From assembly GCF_004193175.1 (NCBI RefSeq), contig NZ_SAUH01000001.1, forward strand, positions 1,901,501-1,965,500: a DNA stretch of 64,000 nucleotides. The letters run 5' to 3'. The stretch's first letter is position 1. The number at the start of each line of letters is the position of its first letter. The position numbers and the translations under genes were made by a program. The notes below the pieces were generated by a model that ran no database searches, was not told the DNA's origin, and saw only the letters and a list, made by a program, of their open reading frames with translations. Source of the DNA: Streptomyces sp. RFCAC02. GTDB taxonomy: Bacteria > Actinomycetota > Actinomycetes > Streptomycetales > Streptomycetaceae. Shown here one piece after another: positions 12,124 to 20,193 of this stretch.

Positions 12124-12738
12124 TCAGGCGCCCGTGCCGCCGCCGCCCGCGATGTCCGCGGCACTGGTGATGACACGGTCGAGCAGGCCGTACTGCTGGG
12201 CCTCCTCGGCGCTGAACCAGCGGTCCCGGTCGGCGTCCCGCTCCCACTGCTCCTCGCTCACACCGGAGTGCAGCGCGGACAGCTTCGCCATCTTGCGCTT
12301 GGTGCGCAGGAGCTGCTCGGCGTGGATCTTGATGTCCGTGGCGGAACCGGCGAGTCCGGCGGAGGGCTGGTGGATCAGGATCTCCGCGTTCGGCAGCGCG
12401 TAGCGCTTGCCGGGGGCACCCGCCGTGAGCAGGAACTGGCCCATGGAGGCGGCGAGGCCCATGGCGATGGTGACCACGTCGTTCTTGACGTACTGCATGG
12501 TGTCGTAGATCGCCATGCCCGCCGAGATCGAGCCGCCGGGGCTGTTGATGTAGAGGAAGATGTCCTTGTCCGGGTCGGCCGCCAGCAGGAGGAGCTGGGC
12601 CGTGATCCGGTTGGCGATATCGTCGTCCACGGGCTGCCCCAGGAAGATGATGCGCTCGTCGAGCAGCCGGTTGTAGACCTGATCGCCGAGGCCACTGGTC
12701 ACGGGTTCCGCCATGGCGGAAGGCATCGAGAGCGTCAC
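12124..12738 (-). CDS. clpP1: ATP-dependent Clp protease proteolytic subunit ClpP1
   Basis: 204 residues with the triad Ser in [13 protein letters not shown], His in [11 protein letters not shown] and Asp in [14 protein letters not shown]. The hydrophobic-pocket strand [19 protein letters not shown] is intact. ATG 12738 gives [16 protein letters not shown] 12714 is an alternative close to the mature N-terminus after self-processing. It is the first gene of clpP1-clpP2, and a ClgR-type operator plus promoter lie upstream, so expression probably rises when misfolded protein accumulates. Confidence 0.95.
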   Translation of the reverse strand: MTLSMPSAMAEPVTSGLGDQVYNRLLDERIIFLGQPVDDDIANRITAQLLLLAADPDKDIFLYINSPGGSISAGMAIYDTMQYVKNDVVTIAMGLAASMGQFLLTAGAPGKRYALPNAEILIHQPSAGLAGSATDIKIHAEQLLRTKRKMAKLSALHSGVSEEQWERDADRDRWFSAEEAQQYGLLDRVITSAADIAGGGGTGA

Positions 12739-12806
12739 GTGTCCACCTGCTCATTCTCGGACGGCCGGCGGATGTTCCACCCGGCCGTCTGTCGGCTTCT
12801 GGGTTG

Positions 12807-12835
12807 TATCTACGGACCCTAACGCGCGGTGCCGA
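12807..12835 (-). promoter_or_regulatory. Probable clpP1 promoter
   Basis: On the minus strand a -35-like TCGGCA (12835-12830) is separated by exactly 17 bases from a -10-like TAGATA (12812-12807). Both match the housekeeping consensus only partly (4/6 and 3/6). The weak promoter with an upstream operator fits activator-dependent transcription. Confidence 0.45.
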
Positions 12836-12859
12836 CAGACCCCTCCCGGCCAGGGAACT

Positions 12860-12873
12860 GTTCGCTGTCAGCG
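12860..12873 (-). promoter_or_regulatory. ClgR-type operator upstream of clpP1
   Basis: The sequence GTTCGCTGTCAGCG matches the published Streptomyces ClgR motif GTTCGC-N5-GCG exactly. It lies about 60-75 bases upstream of the predicted clpP1 transcription start, the expected place for an activator. ClgR is known to activate clpP1P2 in Streptomyces. The regulator gene itself is not in the window. Confidence 0.65.
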
Positions 12874-12909
12874 CAGGTACCGGCGGGGCCGCCCCCGCCC
12901 GGAACGCGC

Positions 12910-12940
12910 GGACGGGCCCGCGCGGGGCGCGGACCCGTCC
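12910..12940 (-). terminator. tig terminator hairpin
   Basis: GGACGGG-C-CCGCGC pairs with GCGCGG-A-CCCGTCC (one internal C/A mismatch) just after the tig stop codon. The stem is long and G/C-rich, without a U-run. Confidence 0.65.
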
Positions 12941-12958
12941 CAGCCGGTGCGTACCGGC

Positions 12959-14374
12959 TCAGTCCTTGTCGGCGCTCTCGCCGGCGCCGGCCTCCGCGGC
13001 CGTCTCGGCGGCGTCGGCGGTGGCGTCCGCCTCGGCGGTCTCGTCGGCCTGGGCGTCCTCCTCCTCGTCGTCGAGGCGGACCGGCTCACCGTTGCTGTCC
13101 TTGACGGTGGCGGACTCCACGACGACGGCGAGCGCCTTGCCGCGCCTGACCTCGTCCATGAGGACCGGGACCTGGCCGCCCTCGACGATCGCCTTCGCGA
13201 ACTGGTCGGGCGACATGCCGGACGCCTGGGCGCGGCGCACGAGGTGCTCGGTCAGCTCGGCCTGCTCGACGGTCAGCTCCTCGGAGCGGGCGATCTGGTC
13301 CAGGACGAACTGCGTCCTGATGCCCTTCTCGGCCTGCTCGCGCAGCTCGGCGTCGAACTCCTCGGCGGTCTTCTCCTGGAGCTTCAGGTAGGCGTCGAAG
13401 TCCATGCCGAGCTGGGGGAGCTGGTGGTGCTCCAGGTTGTGCTTGCGGGTCTCGATCTCGTCGGCGAGGAGCTTCTCGGGGATCGGGACCTCGGTCTGCT
13501 CCAGCAGGGCGTCGAGGACCTTCTCCTGCGCCTCGGTGGCCTGCTGGTACTTCTTGTCGTCGGCGAGCCGGCGGCGGCTGTCGGCGCGCAGCTCGTCCAG
13601 CGTGTCGAACTCGCTGGCGAGCTGGGCGAACTCGTCGTCCAGCTCGGGGAGCTCGCGGGCGGAGACGGTCTCCACGGAGACGGTCACCTCGGCGTCGCGG
13701 CCGGCCGCGGAGCCGCCCTTGAGGGCGCTCGTGAACGTGGCCTCGCCGCCGGCCTCCAGGCCGGTCACGGCCTCGTCGAGGCCGTCGAGCATCTGGCCGG
13801 AGCCGATGACGTAGGTGACGCCCTCGGCGACCCCGTCGGGCACGATCTCGCCGTCGACACGGGCCTGCAGGTCGATCTTGACGACATCGCCGTCGGCGGC
13901 GGCGCGCTCGACGGCGGTGGTGGTGGCGAAGCGGTCGCGCAGGCGGCCCAGGGCCTCCTCCACGTCCTCGTCGGCGACCTCGACCGCGTCGACCGTGACC
14001 TCGATGCCGCCGAAGTCCGGGATCGTCAGCTCGGGGCGGATGTCCACCTCTGCGGTGAAGGTGAGCAGCTCGTTGTCGCGCAGCTCGGTGATGTCGACCT
14101 CGGGCCGGCCCAGCGGCTGGATGTCACCCTCGGTGACGGCGTCGTTGTAGAACTTCGGGAGCGCCTCGCTGACCGCCTCCTCCAGCACCGCGCCGCGCCC
14201 GAAGCGCTGGTCGATGATGCGGGCGGGGATCTTCCCCTTGCGGAAGCCGGGGACCGACACCTGCTGGTTGATCTTCCGGTACGCCGCGTCGAGGCTGGGC
14301 TTGAGTTCCTCGAAGGGCACCTCGACAGTGAGCCGAACCCTGGTGGGGTTCAGGGTCTCCACGGCGCTCTTCAC
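12959..14374 (-). CDS. tig: Trigger factor chaperone
   Basis: 471-residue ribosome-bound chaperone and peptidyl-prolyl isomerase. The N-terminal ribosome-binding signature [17 protein letters not shown] is intact. The PPIase (FKBP-like) domain covers [20 protein letters not shown] and ends before LPELDDEFA, and the helical C-terminal arms follow. A very acidic and alanine-rich tail ([20 protein letters not shown]) closes the protein, as in other streptomycetes. GTG 14374 is the start, supported by AAGGAGA eight bases upstream; the frame upstream of it lies in the tRNA-Pro spacer. It is monocistronic with its own terminator. Confidence 0.96.
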   Translation of the reverse strand: MKSAVETLNPTRVRLTVEVPFEELKPSLDAAYRKINQQVSVPGFRKGKIPARIIDQRFGRGAVLEEAVSEALPKFYNDAVTEGDIQPLGRPEVDITELRDNELLTFTAEVDIRPELTIPDFGGIEVTVDAVEVADEDVEEALGRLRDRFATTTAVERAAADGDVVKIDLQARVDGEIVPDGVAEGVTYVIGSGQMLDGLDEAVTGLEAGGEATFTSALKGGSAAGRDAEVTVSVETVSARELPELDDEFAQLASEFDTLDELRADSRRRLADDKKYQQATEAQEKVLDALLEQTEVPIPEKLLADEIETRKHNLEHHQLPQLGMDFDAYLKLQEKTAEEFDAELREQAEKGIRTQFVLDQIARSEELTVEQAELTEHLVRRAQASGMSPDQFAKAIVEGGQVPVLMDEVRRGKALAVVVESATVKDSNGEPVRLDDEEEDAQADETAEADATADAAETAAEAGAGESADKD

Positions 14375-14480
14375 GGTCGGTCTCCTTGGGGCTGACGGTT
14401 GCGGTTCCTGGTTGCGATTCCCTGGAGGCGCCCCGTATACGGACACACCACAGGCGCGCAGGCAGGCCACTCATACTACG

Positions 14481-14557
14481 TGGTCGGGGTGGCCGGATTC
14501 GAACCGACGACCTTCCGCTCCCAAAGCGGACGCGCTACCAAGCTGCGCCACACCCCG
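14481..14557 (-). tRNA. tRNA-Pro (anticodon TGG), CCA encoded
   Basis: Cloverleaf on the minus strand. The acceptor CGGGGTG pairs with CACCCCG, discriminator A and encoded CCA follow. The anticodon stem TCCGC/GCGGA encloses loop TTTGGGA (anticodon TGG), and the T-loop is GGTTCGAATCC. 107 bases separate it from tig in the same orientation. Confidence 0.95.
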
Positions 14558-14688
14558 TCCGGCTCACGATTGCGACACGTAGCGTACAGGCCCGGGCGCG
14601 GTGCGGTGGGCCCGGCCCCGGTGCGGGGGCGCTGGTAGAGTACGCACCGCGCGTCCGACCCCTGCGTGATGGGGACGACGGGCGCTCC

Positions 14689-14759
14689 GCGGGCGTAGCT
14701 CAATGGTAGAGCCCTGGTCTTCCAAACCAGCTACGCGGGTTCGATTCCCGTCGCCCGCT
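14689..14759 (+). tRNA. tRNA-Gly (anticodon TCC)
   Basis: The acceptor GCGGGCG pairs with CGCCCGC, discriminator T. The anticodon stem CTGGT/ACCAG holds loop CTTCCAA (anticodon TCC), and the T-arm is CGGGTTCGATTCCCG. The 3' end continues CCG, so CCA is not encoded. It is divergent from tRNA-Pro; a -10-like TAGAGT lies at 14636-14641. Confidence 0.95.
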
Positions 14760-14772
14760 CCGATCCGCCCTC

Positions 14773-14806
14773 CGTGGCCCGGCTCCCCTTCGGGGGCCGG
14801 GCCACG
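14773..14806 (+). terminator. tRNA-Gly terminator hairpin
   Basis: CGTGGCCCGGC(T)CCCC pairs with GGGGGCCGGGCCACG around a stable TTCG tetraloop, 14 bases after the tRNA. One bulged T. This is one of the strongest hairpins in the window. Confidence 0.8.
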
Positions 14807-14863
14807 TGCCGTTGCGGGCCGTGTGTGCAGGGAGCGGGCGGGTGGCGCGCCGGAGGGAGCGGG

Positions 14864-15073
14864 TCAGTCGCCGTTGAGGGAGTCGTCGACGGAGTTGACG
14901 CCCTCGGTGATGGACTCCAGGAAGTTGTTTATGGGGTCGGCGGCGCCCGTGGAGGCGAGGGAGAACCCGAAGAGGATGGCCACGATGGCGGGACCCCACT
15001 TGAGGCCGCCGCTCCTGATCATGAAGAACAGGATCACTCCGAACAGGAGCGCCAGAGAGAACTGGATAACCAC
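14864..15073 (-). CDS. Small two-helix membrane protein, unknown function
   Basis: 69 residues from GTG 15073. Two hydrophobic segments are visible, VIQFSLALLFGVILFFMI (about 2-19) and GPAIVAILFGFSLASTG (about 27-43), joined by a short basic loop RSGGLKW. An acidic tail follows (DPINNFLESITEGVNSVDD). Codon third positions are G/C-rich over the whole length, which supports coding. It sits alone between tRNA-Gly and the acyltransferase gene. It has some look of small plasmid or integrative-element membrane proteins, but no other element gene is nearby, so I make no functional claim. Confidence 0.7.
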   Translation of the reverse strand: MVIQFSLALLFGVILFFMIRSGGLKWGPAIVAILFGFSLASTGAADPINNFLESITEGVNSVDDSLNGD

Positions 15074-15511
15074 AACTGATCACACCTTACGGGAGGTTCG
15101 CCTCTGCTCCGTCAACCAGCTTGACCACGACCGCCGCAGCCCCGCAGGCACCATCGTGCCATCAACTACGCCTCCCGTGGAGAGCGGTGACGCTCCGTCC
15201 ACCACGCTCCGGCCAACCTCGGGCCGTCCGCGGGCACTTCTTTCCCGTTACCCCTCCGTTAACCACAGCGCGCGCCGCACCCGCCTTATCCGGGGCGCAC
15301 GCGGGGCGCGATCAATTCACCGCCAGACGGAACCGAAAGCGTATTCCCCGGGGAACCCGGTCGTACTCCCACCGGCTTCCGGGCCGTCCTTACGCCCCTT
15401 TTAACCCTGTCGAAACGCCACAAGACGGACAGCGGAGGCGGCCGAATCCATCAATCCGTCGCGCATCGCACCCGGGATCTCCATAAACCCGCCGCCTTTA
15501 CGGGGCGCTGA
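15074..15511. other. 438-base intergenic region
   Basis: Divergent spacer between the small membrane protein and the acyltransferase gene. Base composition is less G/C-rich than the flanking genes, with stretches such as CTTTTAACCC and GCGTATTCCCC. No open frame has coding character here. It should contain the promoter of the 69-residue protein; I could not identify it. Confidence 0.4.
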
Positions 15512-15540
15512 TTTACTGACGCCCATCGAGGCGCTATCGT
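15512..15540 (+). promoter_or_regulatory. Candidate promoter for a leaderless acyltransferase mRNA
   Basis: TTTACT (15512-15517) and TATCGT (15535-15540) are spaced by exactly 17 bases, each matching four of six housekeeping positions. Transcription would start at about 15547-15548, which is the A of the ATG at 15548, so the message would be leaderless. No Shine-Dalgarno precedes that ATG. Confidence 0.5.
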
Positions 15541-15547
15541 GCGGACA

Positions 15548-16696
15548 ATGTTGCACGTCCGTAATCAACACGCCGCGCCGTCCGGGACGAGTGTCACGAC
15601 GGCCGGGCCCCCACCTGCTGTCGCGGACGACGGAGCGCCGGCACCCCGGCGCGCGGAGCGCGCCCCCTTCTTCGACAACGCCAAATACCTGGCCATCGTG
15701 CTGGTCGCGATCGGCCATGTCTGGACGCCGCTGCGGGACGACTCCCGCACCGTCGCGGCCCTCTATGCCTTCGTCTTCACCTTCCACATGCCGGCGTTCA
15801 TCCTGATCGCCGGCTACTTCTCGCGGAACTTCACCGGCCGGCCCGACCAGTTGAAGCGGCTGGTCACCGGGGTGGCCGTGCCCTACCTGGTGTTCGAGGT
15901 GCTGTACATCCTCTTCGCCCGCGCCGGGTGGGGCGGGGACGATCCGGACCGGCCGATCAGCCTGCTGGAGCCGTACTACCTCACCTGGTTCCTGGTGGCG
16001 CTGTTCATCTGGCGGCTCACTTCGCCGATCTGGCGCCTCGTGCGCTGGCCGGTTCCCGTCTCCCTCGTCATCGCCGCCATCGCGTCGGTGTCGCCGCATT
16101 TCGGCAATGACCTCAACATTCAGCGGGTTCTGCAGTTTCTGCCGTTCTTCGTCCTCGGGCTGCGGATGCGGCCGGAACACTTCGCCCGTATGCGGCGCCC
16201 CGAGGTGCGCGCGGCGGCCGTGCCGGTGCTGCTCGCCGCGTTCGCGATCGCGTACTGGTCCGTGCCGCGGCTCGACCAGAGCTGGCTCTACCGCACCAAC
16301 GCCGCCCAGGAGATGGGCGAGCCGGGCTGGGTCGGCGTCGTGGCGACGTTCGCCCTCTTCGGCGCCGGCCTGCTGCTGACCGTGGCGTTCCTGTCGCTCG
16401 TCCCCACCGGGCACACCTGGTTCACGGCCCTCGGCGCCGGCACGATCTACGGCTACCTGCTGCACGGCTTCCTCATCAAGGGGTCGCGCTGGTGGGACTG
16501 GTACGCGCCGGCGTGGGTCACCTCCCCCGGCGGCCTGGTCGCGCTCACGGTGATCGGCGCGGTCGGGGTCACCCTGCTGTGCACCGCGCCGGTGCGCCGG
16601 GCGCTGCGGTTCCTCGTCGAGCCGCGGATGGACTGGGCGTTCCGGCACCAGCGGGGCGCGTCGCGCAGCGCGCGCCCGGTGAACGCCGGCGGCTGA
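15548..16696 (+). CDS. Membrane acyltransferase (acyltransferase 3 / fucose 4-O-acetylase-like)
   Basis: 382 residues with about ten hydrophobic helices. The signature begins after a polar N-terminus: FFDNAKYLAIVLVAIGHVW, with the conserved His, then FVFTFHMPAFILIAGYFSR, the usual acyltransferase-3 pattern. Members of this family O-acetylate extracellular glycans or other exported molecules. The C-terminal loop is basic (RHQRGASRSARP). ATG 15548 is preferred because a promoter places the transcript start there; GTG 15539 would add three residues. It converges on the M23 gene with only eight bases between stops. The substrate is unknown. Confidence 0.82.
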   Translation: MLHVRNQHAAPSGTSVTTAGPPPAVADDGAPAPRRAERAPFFDNAKYLAIVLVAIGHVWTPLRDDSRTVAALYAFVFTFHMPAFILIAGYFSRNFTGRPDQLKRLVTGVAVPYLVFEVLYILFARAGWGGDDPDRPISLLEPYYLTWFLVALFIWRLTSPIWRLVRWPVPVSLVIAAIASVSPHFGNDLNIQRVLQFLPFFVLGLRMRPEHFARMRRPEVRAAAVPVLLAAFAIAYWSVPRLDQSWLYRTNAAQEMGEPGWVGVVATFALFGAGLLLTVAFLSLVPTGHTWFTALGAGTIYGYLLHGFLIKGSRWWDWYAPAWVTSPGGLVALTVIGAVGVTLLCTAPVRRALRFLVEPRMDWAFRHQRGASRSARPVNAGG

Positions 16697-16704
16697 CCGG
16701 CCGG

Positions 16705-17472
16705 TCACACCGTGACGCCGTGTCCGGCGAGATAGGCCACGGGGTCCACGTCCGTCCCGTACGCGCGGCCGGCCCTCACCTCGAAGTGGAGGTGGGGGCC
16801 TGTCGTGTTGCCGGTGTTGCCGGACGCGCCGATCGTCGTGCCGCCGGTGACGCGGCGGCCGGTCGTGACGGCGATCTCCGACAGGTGCGCGTAGAGGGTG
16901 TAGTGGCCGTCGTCCATGGCGACCATGACGGCATTGCCGTAGTCGCCGGAGTACTCGGCGAGGATCACGGTGCCGGGGCCGACGGCGTGCACCGGGGTCC
17001 CCACGGGGGTGACGAAGTCCACGCCGGTGTGGTGGCCCGCGGCCCAGTCGCCCGGCGTCCCGTACGAGGCGGAGACGGCGTAGCCGGTGACCGGGGCCGC
17101 CCACTCCCCGGCCCCGCCGCCCGCCGGGCGGGCCGGCGCCGCCGGCGCGGGGGCGAGCGGCGGGAAGGGCGGGAAGAACGCGTGGCCGCCGGGCGGGGTC
17201 CCGGGGAAGCCGTGCACGGCGGGGCCGTTCGTCAGGGCGGGGGCCGTCAGGAAGGGGGACGCGAGGGGCGGGGCCGTGAGGGGCGCGGGCGGGCCGTGGG
17301 GCACGGTGCGCCGGACTGCGGCGTTGTCCTCGACCACGCCGGCCGCCCGCACGGTCCCGGAGTCGTCGGCCGTGGCCCACACCCCCGCGGTGACGAGGGC
17401 GGTCCCTGCGAGTGCGGCGCACAGGGCACGGCGGGACGGTGCGGTGCGACGGCGCGTCAGGCTGCGGCTCAT
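16705..17472 (-). CDS. Secreted M23-family peptidase (LytM-type)
   Basis: 255 residues. A basic N-terminus and hydrophobic segment (RRALCAALAGTALVTAGVWA) form a signal peptide or anchor. A Pro/Ala-rich linker of about 85 residues follows, then a complete M23 domain. Zinc ligands and catalytic residues are visible: HHTGVDF (His and Asp), YTLYAHLSEI (His) and GPHLHFEVR (HxH). Such enzymes cleave peptide bridges in peptidoglycan; an active enzyme is inferred because all motifs are intact. ATG 17472 is chosen over 17508 because it directly precedes the Arg-rich signal region. Confidence 0.88.
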   Translation of the reverse strand: MSRSLTRRRTAPSRRALCAALAGTALVTAGVWATADDSGTVRAAGVVEDNAAVRRTVPHGPPAPLTAPPLASPFLTAPALTNGPAVHGFPGTPPGGHAFFPPFPPLAPAPAAPARPAGGGAGEWAAPVTGYAVSASYGTPGDWAAGHHTGVDFVTPVGTPVHAVGPGTVILAEYSGDYGNAVMVAMDDGHYTLYAHLSEIAVTTGRRVTGGTTIGASGNTGNTTGPHLHFEVRAGRAYGTDVDPVAYLAGHGVTV

Positions 17473-17648
17473 GACTCCGAGCCAAGGCCAGTCGCGGGCG
17501 CGGCGCATCCGCCGGGCCGCCGTGGCGGGGGCCGTTCGGCGGACAGCGGCGGCACCGCAGCGCGGCGCCGCGGAGGCCGTCGGCCCTGTTCACGACGGGC
17601 GTGCCGGGCACCGGGGCGGGCGGTTCCCCGAACCGCCCCGCCGGGTGA

Positions 17649-18803
17649 TCACTCGCGGCAGATCAGCAGCAGGGCGCGGTCGTCGTTCACATCGCGGGCG
17701 ACGGCCTCGACGAGGTGCCAGGCGGTCCCCCGGAAGCCGGTCGTGACGTAGCGGTCGGCCTCGCCGGTGAGCCGGTCGATGCCCTCGGCGAGGTCGCTGC
17801 CCGGCCGCTCGACGAGGCCGTCGGTGTAGAGCATCAGCACGTCGCCCGGGCGCAGCGTGCCCTTGGCCGGGAGGAACTCGGCCTCGTCCCAGACGCCGAG
17901 CAGCGGCCCCTCGGCGGCTATCTCGTGCCAGCGGCCGGTGCCGGCGGAGAGCTGCACGCCCGGGAGGTGGCCGGCGGAGAGCAGTTCGTACGCGCCGCTG
18001 TCGAGGTCGAGGACGAGGTGGACGGCGGTCGCGAAGCCCTCGTCCCAGTTCTGGCGCAGCAGGTAGCCGTTGGCGGCGGGCAGGAAGGCGTGCGGGGTGA
18101 GGGAGCCGAGGAGGCCGCCGAAGGCGCTGGAGAGGAGCAGGGCGCGGGACGCGGCGTCCATGCCCTTGCCGGACACGTCCGCGAGGACGACCTCCAGCAC
18201 GCGCCCCTCGGGGCCGGTGCGGGCCGCCACGACGAAGTCGCCCGAGAACGACTGGCCGCCGGCGGGGCGCAGCGACAGGTCGGTGTACCAGCCCGCCGGG
18301 AGGGCGGGCAGCGCGCTCTGGGCGCTGATGCGTTCCCGCAGGTCGAAGAGCATGGTGCCGCCGCGCCGCCACGGGACGCCGACGCGGCTGCGGAACTGCG
18401 CCGTCAGCAGCCCGGTGAGAGCGACGGCGGCCACCACGAGGATGGTGCCGGGCGTGACGGAGCCGGGGTCGCGCGCACCGGGGTCGTCGGCGGCCGTGCC
18501 GAGCACGAGGACCCCGGCGGTGACGGCGTACAGGCCCAGCAGGCTCGCCGGGCGCAGCAGGAGGCCGCCCGCGACGAGCGGGAGGGCGAGGGACTCGGGC
18601 GGGCACCAGTCGGGCCAGGCGAGGGAGGTGCCGCCGAGGAGGGGGACGAGCAGCAGCAGCGCGGTGAGGGCGGGTACGTCGGAGCCGCTGCCGCGGAAGG
18701 AGTCGACGGCGGACCGGCGCAGTCGGACGCGGGCGCGGTGGAACGCCCTGCGCGCCCGGTGGGCGCCGCTCGCCCCGGGTCGGGTGTCGCTGCCGCGTGC
18801 CAT
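17649..18803 (-). CDS. Membrane-anchored SpoIIE-type PP2C serine phosphatase
   Basis: 384 residues. The N-terminal third has about four hydrophobic segments (ALTALLLLVPLLGG, LALPLVAGGLLL, LLGLYAVTAGVLVLG, TILVVAAVALTGLL). The cytoplasmic SpoIIE/RsbU-type domain has SFSGDFVVAA (metal-binding Asp), VVLADVSGKGMDAA and VLMLYTDGLVERPG. These motifs are typical of phosphatases that act on anti-sigma antagonists. No antagonist, anti-sigma or sensor gene is adjacent, so the target is unknown. ATG 18803 is chosen from the position of the membrane segments. It is divergent from the Eis-like gene, 114 bases away. Confidence 0.87.
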   Translation of the reverse strand: MARGSDTRPGASGAHRARRAFHRARVRLRRSAVDSFRGSGSDVPALTALLLLVPLLGGTSLAWPDWCPPESLALPLVAGGLLLRPASLLGLYAVTAGVLVLGTAADDPGARDPGSVTPGTILVVAAVALTGLLTAQFRSRVGVPWRRGGTMLFDLRERISAQSALPALPAGWYTDLSLRPAGGQSFSGDFVVAARTGPEGRVLEVVLADVSGKGMDAASRALLLSSAFGGLLGSLTPHAFLPAANGYLLRQNWDEGFATAVHLVLDLDSGAYELLSAGHLPGVQLSAGTGRWHEIAAEGPLLGVWDEAEFLPAKGTLRPGDVLMLYTDGLVERPGSDLAEGIDRLTGEADRYVTTGFRGTAWHLVEAVARDVNDDRALLLICRE

Positions 18804-18917
18804 GACCTGGGACCCTATCCAGCACCCGGGCGGCGCGTCGAACCCCTGTGGGGAACCGGCCGGCGGGCGCGGGAAAAGGGATCGCCGCAGGTACGGGCGT
18901 CTGTTAGGGATGCTCGT

Positions 18918-20147
18918 ATGACTATTGCGTTGCGGCGGGTTGCCGAGCACGAGTGGGACACCGTGTACGAGGCGGTGAGCTGGGCCTTCGGCGGCCTCTT
19001 CGAACCGGCGGCGGAGCGGGCGGCGTGGCGCGGCGTCACGGATCTGGAGCGCGCGTTCGCGCTGTGGGACGGGGACGCGGTCGTCGGCTCGTTCACCTCG
19101 CTGCCGTTCCGCCTGTCCGTACCGGGCGGCGCGCTCGTGCCGACGGCCGGGGTGAGCATGGTGCACGTGGCGTCCACGCACCGGCGGCAGGGGCTGCTGC
19201 GGCGCATGATGCGGCACGGCCTTGACCGCGCGCGGGAGGCGGGCGAGCCGCTCGCGGTGCTGACGGCGTCCGAGCCCGCGATCTACGGGCGGTTCGGCTT
19301 CGGCGTCGCGGCGTACGCGCTGCAGGCGGAGATCGACACGGCCCGGGTCGGGGTGCGGGTGCCACCGGGCGCCGACGACGTGCGGCTGAGCGTGACCTCG
19401 CCGCACGAGGCGGCGCCGCGGTGCGAGGAGCTGTACACGCGGCTCGTCCCGACGCGTCCCGGCATGCCGGCGCGGCAGCCGGGCTGGACGGAGAAGATCC
19501 TGCTCGACCCGCCGGAGAGCCGGGGCGGCGCGTCGGCGACCCGCTGCCTGCTCGCGGAGCGGGACGGCGAGCTGCTCGGGTACGCCCGCTACGCGCTGCG
19601 GCCCCGGTGGACCGCGACCGTGCCGGACGGGACGGTGATCGTGCGGGACCTGGACGCGGTGGAGCCGGCGGCGTACGCGGCGATGCTGCGGTTCCTCACG
19701 CGGATCGACCTGACGTCGCGCGTGCAGCTCGGGATGCGGCCGGTGGACGACCCGCTGGTGCACCTGCTGACGGACGTGCGGCGCTCGGAGCTGCGGACGC
19801 TCGACCGCCTGTACGCGCGCCCGGTGGACGTGGCGGCGGCGCTGGCGGCGCGGACGTACGCGGCGGATGTGGACGTGGTCCTCGATGTGACGGACGGGTT
19901 CTGCGGCTGGAACGAGGGCCGCTGGCGGCTGAGCGGCGGCCCGGGCGGCGCGCGGTGCGAGCGGACGTCGGATCCGGCCGACCTGGCCCTGCCGGCCGGT
20001 GCGCTGGGCGCGGCGTACCTGGGCGGCACGTCGCTGGCGGCGCTCGCGGCCGCCGGTCTGGTGCGGGAGGTACGGGCCGGGGCGCTGGCCGCGGCGGCGA
20101 CCGCGTTCGCCTGGCCGGTGGCGCCGTGGCTGCCGCACGGCTTCTGA
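18918..20147 (+). CDS. Eis-like GNAT family N-acetyltransferase
   Basis: 409 residues, typical of the Eis family (about 400): an N-terminal GNAT domain, a second degenerate GNAT domain and a sterol-carrier-like C-terminal domain. The acetyl-CoA loop reads VASTHRRQGLLRRMM. The conserved general-acid Tyr lies in SEPAIYGRFGFGVA, and the chain ends in Phe as in Eis, whose C-terminal carboxylate takes part in catalysis. Mycobacterial Eis acetylates aminoglycosides; many actinobacterial homologues have other or unknown amine substrates, so resistance is not implied. Confidence 0.88.
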   Translation: MTIALRRVAEHEWDTVYEAVSWAFGGLFEPAAERAAWRGVTDLERAFALWDGDAVVGSFTSLPFRLSVPGGALVPTAGVSMVHVASTHRRQGLLRRMMRHGLDRAREAGEPLAVLTASEPAIYGRFGFGVAAYALQAEIDTARVGVRVPPGADDVRLSVTSPHEAAPRCEELYTRLVPTRPGMPARQPGWTEKILLDPPESRGGASATRCLLAERDGELLGYARYALRPRWTATVPDGTVIVRDLDAVEPAAYAAMLRFLTRIDLTSRVQLGMRPVDDPLVHLLTDVRRSELRTLDRLYARPVDVAAALAARTYAADVDVVLDVTDGFCGWNEGRWRLSGGPGGARCERTSDPADLALPAGALGAAYLGGTSLAALAAAGLVREVRAGALAAAATAFAWPVAPWLPHGF

Positions 20148-20155
20148 CCGGGCGC

Positions 20156-20184
20156 CCCGGCCGGAGCGCGGTGCTCCGGCCGGG
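20156..20184. terminator. Perfect 12-bp hairpin between convergent genes
   Basis: CCCGGCCGGAGC pairs without mismatch with GCTCCGGCCGGG around a five-base loop. It lies midway between the ends of the Eis-like and ALF-repeat genes and probably terminates both. Confidence 0.8.
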
Positions 20185-20193
20185 CGGTGCCGG

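Noticed and set aside
14481..15073. tRNA-Pro and tRNA-Gly as integration sites, with the small membrane protein as a plasmid-like remnant
   Set aside because: No integrase, excisionase, replication or transfer gene, no repeat of the tRNA 3' end nearby, and both tRNAs are flanked by core genes.
18918..20147. Eis-like protein as an aminoglycoside-resistance gene
   Set aside because: Family membership alone does not show drug acetylation, and no resistance or antibiotic gene is nearby.
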